Positions 15,328-22,800 of a DNA stretch of 29,299 nt are shown piece after piece (within the stretch, counting starts at the first letter, position 1; each line of letters opens with the position of its first letter). This DNA comes from an uncultured bacterium. Lineage in GTDB: Bacteria; Actinomycetota; Coriobacteriia; Coriobacteriales; Atopobiaceae. The position numbers were made by a program, and so were the translations under genes. The stretch is from the NCBI GenBank assembly GCA_905214865.1, contig CAJMNO010000026.1:1-29299 (forward strand). The letters run 5' to 3'. A model generated the notes under the pieces. That model saw nothing but the letters and a program-made list of their open reading frames with translations, was not told where the DNA came from and did no database searches.

Positions 15328-16119
15328 ATGAGAAGCTTCCTGATTCTCCTGGCGCTGGCCCTCGTCGCCAGTTCCTGCGGCTTCCGCAAGTACGTGTGGT
15401 TCATCTCCATCGGCTATGGGGCGGCCATCGGCCTCATCGGCGTTGGTCTCCTCGCACTGTTCCGGGACTCCCTCACCGTCGGGACCGCATTGCAGTGCGC
15501 CCTGCTCGTCGTCTATGGATGCCGCCTTGCCGGCTATCTGATCTACAGGGACGTGAAGACCGCCTACAGCCGCCGAATGAAGGGAGAGGTCAAGTCGGAC
15601 GACGGCGTCTCCCCGGCGGCAAAGGTGGGAATCTGGGTCTCCGCCTCGCTCCTCTACGCGCTGCAGACGTCCCCGATCCTGTTCCGTCTGGCAGATGGCC
15701 GCGGCACCGATATCCTTTGCGTCATCGGACTGGTAGTCTCGGTGGCGGGACTCGTCCTCGAGACGACGGCAGACCTCCAGAAGAACCGTGCTAAGCGAGA
15801 GAGGCCCAGGCGCTTCGTGGACACCGGGCTCTTCCGCCTGGTGCGCTGCCCCAACTACCTTGGCGAGATGGTCTTCTGGACCGGCGTCTTCGCATCAGGG
15901 CTGAGCGTGTACGGCAACGCCGTCGAATGGGCCTGCTCCATCCTCGGCTACCTGGGAATCATCTACGTCATGTTTGGCGGAGCGCGGCGTCTGGAGATAC
16001 GTCAGGACAAGAACTACGGGGGCGACCCCGAGTACCGGGACTACAAGTCCAGGACGCCGATCATGATCCCGTTCGTGCCGCTCTACTCCGTGAAGGATCA
16101 CAAGTGGCTGGTCGCGTGA
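15328..16119 (+). CDS. DUF1295 / isoprenylcysteine methyltransferase-like membrane protein
   Basis: 263 aa with about six hydrophobic segments. The C-terminal half has the family signature FVDTGLFRLVRCPNYLGE and a late EYRDYKSRTP, as in the DUF1295, steroid 5-alpha-reductase and ICMT superfamily of membrane methyltransferases and reductases. The substrate is unknown, with lipids or isoprenoids likely. The start at 15328 precedes a hydrophobic signal-like segment. The frame is open upstream, but that region shows a hairpin and no homology. The stop overlaps the next gene's GTG (GTGA), so they form an operon. Confidence 0.85.
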   Translation: MRSFLILLALALVASSCGFRKYVWFISIGYGAAIGLIGVGLLALFRDSLTVGTALQCALLVVYGCRLAGYLIYRDVKTAYSRRMKGEVKSDDGVSPAAKVGIWVSASLLYALQTSPILFRLADGRGTDILCVIGLVVSVAGLVLETTADLQKNRAKRERPRRFVDTGLFRLVRCPNYLGEMVFWTGVFASGLSVYGNAVEWACSILGYLGIIYVMFGGARRLEIRQDKNYGGDPEYRDYKSRTPIMIPFVPLYSVKDHKWLVA

Positions 16120-16619
16120 GCGCCCGCGAGGAGGGGCGGGGGGACTCCGTCCCCGAGGGGTTCACCCTCTCGATGGCACTGCTTGACTGCGTGCCCGTGG
16201 CATTCTTCTGCATTGGCGCGGGCGTGCTGGCAACGCGCTTCGACAGCCCCCTGTTCCGGGTCGGCATCGCGCTGGTCGTGCTCGCCGGAGCGCTCAAGGT
16301 GTCCTGGAAGCTCGTGATCGCGCTGGCGAGGAGGGACGTCCGCTTCCTCAATCGGCAGATGCATTACCTGATGCCCGTCGGCTTCGCGCTGGCGCTCGCT
16401 TCGCTCGCAGTGGACCGCGCACGTTGGTCGCCCGCCGCCGTCCTGCGCCACGCGACCTCCCTGCCCTCCCTTCCCCTCCTCGTCGCAGGGATTGCGGGCA
16501 TGCTCCTGATGTCCTGGTTCGCCCGTCACCTGGACGGCCGTGACGCGCGGGCGAACTGGAGGGAGCAGATGGTGAACGCGATCTCCCAGCTGTGCATCAT
16601 GCTCGCCATCGTGCTCTGA
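16116..16619 (+). CDS. Membrane protein of unknown family, coupled to the DUF1295-like gene
   Basis: 167 aa from GTG 16116, which overlaps the previous stop in GTGA and so should be translated by coupling. The protein has four or five hydrophobic segments, near residues 17-37, 44-66, 80-100, 115-133 and at the very end (LCIMLAIVL). No conserved motif is recognised. It may be a partner subunit of the DUF1295-like enzyme. It is followed at once by a strong terminator. Confidence 0.72.
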   Translation: MSAREEGRGDSVPEGFTLSMALLDCVPVAFFCIGAGVLATRFDSPLFRVGIALVVLAGALKVSWKLVIALARRDVRFLNRQMHYLMPVGFALALASLAVDRARWSPAAVLRHATSLPSLPLLVAGIAGMLLMSWFARHLDGRDARANWREQMVNAISQLCIMLAIVL

Positions 16620-16631
16620 GGCCCGGCTGAC

Positions 16632-16680
16632 AAACGAGGAGAGGGGCGGGACCCGATTGGCCTCGCCCCTCTCCTCGTTG
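16632..16680. terminator. Strong two-way hairpin terminator
   Basis: AACGAGGAGAGGGGCG (16633-16648) pairs perfectly with CGCCCCTCTCCTCGTT (16664-16679) around a 15-bp loop, followed by TT-rich sequence on the plus strand. It separates the plus-strand membrane-protein operon from the convergent SDR gene and likely ends both transcripts. Confidence 0.85.
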
Positions 16681-16733
16681 TTCTACAAACGGGACGGAGT
16701 CGTCTCTCCCGCCCCTCGTACGACGTATCGCGC

Positions 16734-17516
16734 CTAGTGCGCGGGAACGATTGCGTCGAGGTTGAATCCCATTCCGGTCGTGTGCGCCGTTGCGTCCGAC
16801 GCCAGGAACAGGACGGCGTTTGCCACCTCCTCGGGACGCGCGTAACGCTTGTCGAGCGCCGTGGAGGCGAAGATCTTTTCCGCCTCCTCGTGGGTCTTCG
16901 TATCGCCAAAGGTGTCGAACTCGATGCGACGCATCATATCGGTGTCAACGGGGCCCGGGCAGACGTAGTTCACGTGGACGCCCTGGGGCATCAGCTCCTG
17001 CGCGACGCACTTGGTGAGACCAGCCACGGCGTACTTTGAGCTCACGTATGCCTGCATCGTGGCGGTCGGCGTGTAGGAGCCGGCTGAGGCGAGGACCACG
17101 ATTGACCCGGCGCCCTTCTCCACAAGAACCGGCGAGGCGTACTTCATGAGCCACATCGGCGAGTAGACGTTGAGGGTGTAGACCTTCTCGAACTCCTCCG
17201 TCGCCTGCTGGGAGATCGGGCAGACCTTTCCCTCGTACCCGGCGTTGCAGACCACGATGTCAATCGTCCCGTAGGCGGCGACCGTGTCGTCGACGAGCTT
17301 CTTGACCTGCTCCTCCTTGGTGGCGTCGCAGACGAAGCCCCTTGCATGGCCGTCGTCCACTCCGAGCTGCGGGATGAGCCTGTCGAGCTTTTCCTGGCGC
17401 GTCGAGGAGAGCGCAAGCTTAGAGCCCTCTGCCGCGAACGCGCGAGCTATTGCGGAGCCAATGCCTCCGGTGGAGCCGGTGATAAGAACGACTTTGTCCT
17501 TCAGATTGAGATCCAT
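16734..17516 (-). CDS. Short-chain dehydrogenase/reductase (SDR)
   Basis: 260 aa, classic SDR length. The cofactor-binding TGSTGGIG (13-20), NAG (91-93), catalytic S144, Y157 and K161 (YVSSK) and PGPVDTDM segment are all present. This is a cytosolic NAD(P)H-dependent oxidoreductase, possibly acting on a hydroxy/keto substrate such as a sugar acid, fatty acid intermediate or bile acid. The substrate cannot be told from the sequence. A ribosome site (GAAGGGAAGG) lies before the ATG. It is a single gene between a terminator and a 206-bp gap. Confidence 0.92.
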   Translation of the reverse strand: MDLNLKDKVVLITGSTGGIGSAIARAFAAEGSKLALSSTRQEKLDRLIPQLGVDDGHARGFVCDATKEEQVKKLVDDTVAAYGTIDIVVCNAGYEGKVCPISQQATEEFEKVYTLNVYSPMWLMKYASPVLVEKGAGSIVVLASAGSYTPTATMQAYVSSKYAVAGLTKCVAQELMPQGVHVNYVCPGPVDTDMMRRIEFDTFGDTKTHEEAEKIFASTALDKRYARPEEVANAVLFLASDATAHTTGMGFNLDAIVPAH

Positions 17517-17722
17517 GGCCTTCCCTTCGCGAGTTGTTCTGCCTGCACAGAAAGATTAACCCGAGTAAGGTTTTCATAACCACGGTATCTGGTGGCAATC
17601 CGTAAACGGCGCTTTTTGGGCAAGGCCCCTAGAGCAGGGTTGGGCTCTCACCTGCAAGCCTTACAGACCCAATTCGCACTCGCCCGTCAAGGAGGCCCGA
17701 CCAGTGGGGACGGAACTTGCTT

Positions 17723-18022
17723 CTAAGGTCGGAGCGCCTCGCCACAAGCCAACAGGAACGAACCGAACGAACCCTCTTCGAGGCTGACCGTCTTGTGGGG
17801 GCGGATGACGACACCCGACAGGGGGCGCACGCTTGATTGTGCATAGCAGGGCTTCGTCTCTGGCCTCATGTCGAGGGGCAGTCCCCCAACCTCTATCGAC
17901 TTGATTAGGAACACATTCACAGCATCCGAGAGACTCAAGCCCAGGTGGGCGTAGATGTCGGACGTCTCCGCTTTTATCTGCGGCTCTACGTACGATTTAA
18001 CCACTTCCGTCCTCGATCCCAT
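17723..18022 (-). CDS. RelB/DinJ-family antitoxin, orphan
   Basis: 99 aa. Residues about 9-52 match the RelB/DinJ ribbon-helix-helix antitoxin pattern: YVEPQIKAETSDIYAHLGLS, LSDAVNVFL, GLPLDMR. It should bind DNA and neutralise a RelE/YafQ-type toxin. No toxin gene follows on the minus strand; 17517-17722 has no such frame. The C-terminal 45 residues differ from the family's usual tail, which may reflect loss of the toxin partner or a switch of target. The start is preceded by an AGGGGG ribosome site. Confidence 0.78.
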   Translation of the reverse strand: MGSRTEVVKSYVEPQIKAETSDIYAHLGLSLSDAVNVFLIKSIEVGGLPLDMRPETKPCYAQSSVRPLSGVVIRPHKTVSLEEGSFGSFLLACGEALRP

Positions 18023-18048
18023 GACTTGCCCCCTAACTATTCCTTAAA

Positions 18049-19398
18049 CTAAGTCTCATTAATTCCCGCACTGATGGCTCTCGAACGAGACTCTCCAACA
18101 TGCCCCGCACCCAAATCTTGGGGAGGTGCAAATCCGAGCGAGGCATCCGTCGATGGGCCGTCAGCTGCCCCCGAGATGCCCATGTAGCGCAGCATGCCCT
18201 CCGCCGCCAGCTTGGCGCCGGCGACCGCGTGCACGACGGTCCTGGGCCCCGTGACGACGTCACCCGCGCCAAAGACGCCTGGCACCGTGGTCATGCCATT
18301 CTCGTCCACCTTAAGCGTCCCCTCGTCGGTTGCCTCGAGCCCCCTCGTCGTCAGCAGGAGCTTGTTCTTTGGGACCTGCGACACGCAGAAGATGGTCGTG
18401 TCGGCGTCAAAGCGGACCGTCTCGTCGCCCATGCCCACGTAGGAGCCGTCATCCGCCAGCATCGAGCGCCTGAAGACGGGTCCACTCTCGTCCACCGCCA
18501 CCACGGAGAGACCGTACTGGATCTGCGCTCCATCGAGCTCGGCGAACTCGACCTCGTCGGACGAGGCGGAGACCCCGCCCCAGTTTGAGAAGAGGGTCAC
18601 GTGGCGGGCACCCTTCCTCAGCGCCGTCCGTGCCACGTCCATGGCAACGTTGCCGACGCCGATCACGGCGACGTTGCGACCGGTCTCGCAGTCGTCGGGG
18701 TTCACCAAATAGTCGATGCCAAAGAAGACGTTGCCCCGCGCCTGCCCCTTGATACCCAGGGTGCGCGCCCTCCACGCCCCGGTGCCAACGAAGACAGCGT
18801 CGTATCCGTCTCTCAGCAGGTCCTCGATTTTGAGGGCACCGCCTATGGTCGTGGCGGTGCGAATTCGCACGCCAAGCGAGACGAGCAGCTCGCGGAACTT
18901 CTCCACGTAGCTCTTGGGCAGGCGGAACTCGGGGATTCCGTACTCCAGGACGCCGCCGATCTTAGGCTTCTGCTCGAACATGGTGACCTCGCAGCCGGCA
19001 AGCGCCAGCTTTATCGCGACGACCATGCCCGCGGGGCCCGAGCCAACGACGGCGGCAGCATGGCCGTTTGGCGCCGCCTTCGCCTCGACGATGCGATGCA
19101 TGTCTCGCCCAAGGTAGGACTCCGACACGTAGGCCTCGATGGACGAGAAGTGGATTGGGTTGCCCCTCCTGCCCTGCACGCAATGCCCCTCGCACTGGCT
19201 CCCGTGGTTGCAGACGATGGAGCAGATGGCGGACATGGGATTGTTCTCGAAGAGGATGGCACCCGCAGCCTCAAGGTCGTGCTCCTTGAACAGGCGGATG
19301 ACCTCAGGTATCGAGGTATGGACCGGGCATCCCTCCTGGCAAAGCGGACGGCGGCATTGGAGGCAGCGATTTGCCTCCTCGACGATGTGCAGCGGCAT
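18049..19398 (-). CDS. GltD-like NAD(P)H-dependent flavoprotein with [4Fe-4S] N-terminus
   Basis: 449 aa, similar in size to the glutamate synthase small subunit and related NADPH:acceptor oxidoreductases. The N-terminal cluster domain has CxxCxxxxCxxxC (C12, C15, C20, C24) and a second set (C59, C63, C69, C73), as in GltD. Then come FAD binding GSGPAG (119-124), GGVLEYGIPEFRLPK (148-162) and NAD(P) binding GVGNVA (247-252). GAGDVVTGPRTVVHAVA near the C-terminus completes the FAD site. No large GltB subunit is nearby, so it may serve another partner. It moves electrons from NAD(P)H to an unknown acceptor. GAGAGGGAG precedes the ATG. Confidence 0.88.
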   Translation of the reverse strand: MPLHIVEEANRCLQCRRPLCQEGCPVHTSIPEVIRLFKEHDLEAAGAILFENNPMSAICSIVCNHGSQCEGHCVQGRRGNPIHFSSIEAYVSESYLGRDMHRIVEAKAAPNGHAAAVVGSGPAGMVVAIKLALAGCEVTMFEQKPKIGGVLEYGIPEFRLPKSYVEKFRELLVSLGVRIRTATTIGGALKIEDLLRDGYDAVFVGTGAWRARTLGIKGQARGNVFFGIDYLVNPDDCETGRNVAVIGVGNVAMDVARTALRKGARHVTLFSNWGGVSASSDEVEFAELDGAQIQYGLSVVAVDESGPVFRRSMLADDGSYVGMGDETVRFDADTTIFCVSQVPKNKLLLTTRGLEATDEGTLKVDENGMTTVPGVFGAGDVVTGPRTVVHAVAGAKLAAEGMLRYMGISGAADGPSTDASLGFAPPQDLGAGHVGESRSRAISAGINET

Positions 19399-19446
19399 GT
19401 GCTCCCTCTCCCGTGGCGACCAAGGGTAACTTCATCAATTGTGGCA

Positions 19447-19682
19447 CTAGGTGCAACGCGTCCGATGGTACCTGTCACCCGTTCCGTTGGCCACGACGTC
19501 TCCGCATGCGTCGCACACACGCCGCTCACCGGCAGATGCAGCGCAGCAGACAGCGCAAGGCCTGACGTCAAGCCTCAGCTAGCATAGTCGTCGCAGTCGT
19601 CGTAATCGCCGTTGAGGTAGTCGTCCAACTCCTCCTCCAGAGCCCTCACGTGTCCGGTGTTCTGGGTTACCCTGCCTAGCAT
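19447..19682 (-). pseudogene. Small acidic plus zinc-ribbon-like gene split by a frameshift
   Basis: From ATG 19682 a 35-aa acidic peptide (ALEEELDDYLNGDYDDCDDY) runs to TGA at 19577-19575. The next frame, open from 19578 to TAG at 19449-19447, encodes RPCAVCC, then VCDACGD, then HRTRC, a zinc-ribbon-like CxxC/CxxC arrangement with no start codon of its own at the right place. One added base near 19577 would join them into about 78 aa. I read this as a broken gene, but two small genes or a programmed frameshift cannot be excluded. Function unknown. Confidence 0.45.
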
Positions 19683-19697
19683 GGATTAGGTTACCGA

Positions 19698-19850
19698 ATG
19701 CTTACCCTCCCTAGCCCTCGTGCAGATTTCAGCGCCTGATGCTTAACCCCCTAGCCCTCACGCGAGTTTTGTGACAGCAATTCACACGAAGCCGGGGAAC
19801 CCTAAGCATGACCCGGTCGAATCGGCATGAGGCGGGGGAATGTTAAGCAG
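19698..19850. repeat. Inverted-repeat element with two forward and two reverse units (second sequence family)
   Basis: Four related units begin ATGCTTA and carry a C-rich core, then a CTC-TGC-GATT-like tail. Forward units start at 19698 and 19739 (41 bp apart). Reverse units end at 19809 and 19850 (41 bp apart). The layout matches the element at 3398-3557 although the sequence is unrelated. The element lies just after the stop codon of the large PAS/EAL/GGDEF gene (19855), so it may act in transcript ending or stability. Confidence 0.75.
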
Positions 19851-19854
19851 AGCC

Positions 19855-22800
19855 CTACCGGTCCCCCCTCCTCCTGCGGAAGCTGTGCCCCTTGTCCTGG
19901 TACATGTTGAAGTCCGCCTTCATGAGCAGCGCGTCGAAGTCGGTCACCTTCCCGCGGATGCTTGCAAACCCAACCGCCATGCTGATGCCGTTGTTCTCCG
20001 CGCTCTTCCGCATGTGCTGGATCAGCAGGAGGATGTCCCGCTCCTCCAGGTCCTCCGTGATGACGACGAACTCGTCTCCACCGGTCCGGAACACGCAGTC
20101 CTCCCCCGCGCACTCCCTCAGGACCCGCGCCGTCTCGCTGATCAGCATGTCGCCGGCATGGTGGCCCTTCGTATCGTTCGTGTTCTTCAGCCCGTTCAGG
20201 TCGATCGATATCACACCCAGCACCCCGTCTCCCCGCCAGTCGCGGATCCGGCGTTCCAGCGCGCGCCGGTTACCGGCACCGGTCAGCTGGTCGATCATGC
20301 CCTGCCTCTCCAGCTCGCGAATGCTGTTCCTGTTGCGAATCATCACTGCGATGAAGTCCGTCAGCGTCGCGTACAGAACGCTGCTGGTCTGGAAGCTCTC
20401 CTCCGACGGGTTGACAACCAGGGTGAAGCCCTCCCTCTGGTTCTGGAGCAAGAGCTGGCCAGACACAAAGCTCCTGACGCCGTGAATCCTGAACGAGAAG
20501 CCCGGGTACTCCTTCCTAAACTCCTCCATGTCGCGGACCATGACCAGCCGCTCGGAGACGAACTTGGCATACAGGCCCCGCAGCTCCGCCCTCGGGATGC
20601 TCTGCAATTCCTCCTTCAGCGGGATCACTCCCGGAGCCGTCCACTCGTAGGTGGCACTGACCGTGTTGTCGTCCCTCTCCTCAAATGTCAGGAACCGCTC
20701 TGGCTGCATGTTCTCGGCTATGCAGGAGATCGTCGTCTCGATCCCCCTTTCGGGGTCGGCCTCCCTCATGCCGCGGGATATCGCCTCGTTGGCGCGCATC
20801 TCCTGGTAGACCAGCACGTGGTCATTTGCCAGGGACTCAAGGTACTCGTCCAGGTTGAAGGCGATCGTGAGCTTGAGTGTGCGTCCCTCCCACGTGGTGA
20901 GGAAGGAGCGCACCTGCAGATTCGCTCCAGTCCTGTTGCACAGGTGGGATGCGGAGAATGCGTGATCCATCCGCAGCATCAGGTTGGGGCAGTCCCTGCA
21001 CGGGGCGTCAAAGCCCTCCAGCGCCCGATAGCAGAAATCCCCCTCCAGACTGTCGTCCGGGCCGATTCCAAATTCCTCTCGCGCAGAGGCGTTAAGGTAC
21101 ACAAGCTCATACGTCTTTGGGTCGCTGATGATGACCCGCTCCCTCAGGCTGTCCAGTATCTCCTTCCTAATGAAGATGCGGTCCTCGGTGTATGGCTTGT
21201 CCCCAAAGGCCTCCTTCTCGGCGCTGCTCATTCGACGAATCAGAAGCTGGAGCATCTCGTCGAGGCTCATCACCTCCGAGCCATACACAACAGCATGCGT
21301 AAGCACGGGAATCGTTTGAATGCCCAGCTTCCTCCACGGAAGGGGGAGGGTTCCCGAGACTGCTGCGAGCCTCTCCTCGATCCTCCCGGCGTTCTCCCTC
21401 TGGCAGAAGCAGAGGAAGCAGCAGAGCCCGATCCGAGCAATCGCCCAACCGGGAGCCAGAGACCTTTTTAGCGCAGCCGAGATTTCCGCGAGAATCACCC
21501 TCGCGTTCTCGGCGCTGTCCCGTACCACTTCCGCGAAGGCGGGGACGTCAATCAGGAGCCCGACGTAGTCCAGCTTCCCCCTCCGGTATTGGTCCGCGTA
21601 GAGCAGCCCGGCTTCTATCGCCCCCCTGAAGCTGAGGAATCCCGTCTCGTGGTCGACAAGCCCCAGGCGGGACTCCTCGTCCCCGTCCTTCCGCTCGTCT
21701 CCATAGACCATCCCCAGCGTTCCCGCGATCTCCTTCTCCTGATACCAGGGGGCGCGTGCGATCTTGAGCTCTCTGAGCCTACCGCCCGAGACCGCCAGCT
21801 CCTCCGCCCCGGCGGCACCCCTCTCATCGTTCGGCGCGCTCACCTCGGTTGGGTTTGCTCCCGGAAGGTCTAGGTGGGTGCCAATCTCCTCCTCGGTCTT
21901 TCCCAGGACCTCCTCCAGATCGCGAAAGTTCCCCTTCTTCAGGAGGCTCCTGCTCGCACCGAGAATCCGTCCCGCCCTGTCCTTCCAGAAGAACGAGTAG
22001 GGGGAATCACTGCAGAGCGTACGAAAGAGGCTACTCTCGGCGATGGTTCCCGGTCGTACGGTTCCGGTCTCCGAAATCCCGAAGGATCGGGAGAACACCG
22101 GCAGGAGCTCGTCCCTGTCGCCCTTTCTCTCCCAGATGTCCTCGCGCTCGCAAAGCAGGATGTTCTTGGTCGCGCTCTTGTAGAGCATCAGCGCCTCGAA
22201 CACCGTCCACCGGTACGTGCCATCCGCCTTCCGAATGCGCACGATCTCAGCCTGGACGGCGCCATCCTCGGTCTCCGTCCTGGACTCCAGCGCCTCGGGG
22301 CTGACGAACGAGGCAAAGCGGTCCCTGTCATCCGGATAGACCAGACGCTCCGAGAAGAGGCGGGTGAACTCGCCAACCCCATGGGAGGCCTCCTCCTGGT
22401 TGAACTCCGGATGGCTGGAGCGAAGGACCCTTACTTTCCCTCCTCCGCGGTCAAACAGATAGAAACCCTCGTAGAGCTGGAACAGGTTGCGCAACATCTG
22501 GTCCAGGGCGGTGGCTTGCTGGATTGCCACGTTATTGCTGATGTTGTAGAGGTGCGCCTCGCCAACCCATCCGCGTTCGTCCCCCGCGATCCAATGGACG
22601 TTGACCCTCATGTACTGGCCGTTGTCCGAATAGGTCAGGGTCTCCTCCGACTTTGACCGCAGGGCCCTCATCATGAGGTGCTGAAAGCTGCCACGGAACG
22701 GATACCCCGCATCCATAAGGTAGGCGTTTGCCTCGGCCATGTCCTGGGTCCCGGTGCTCCTCAGCTCCCTCTTGTAGGCGTCATTCTCGACGAGAAGTTC

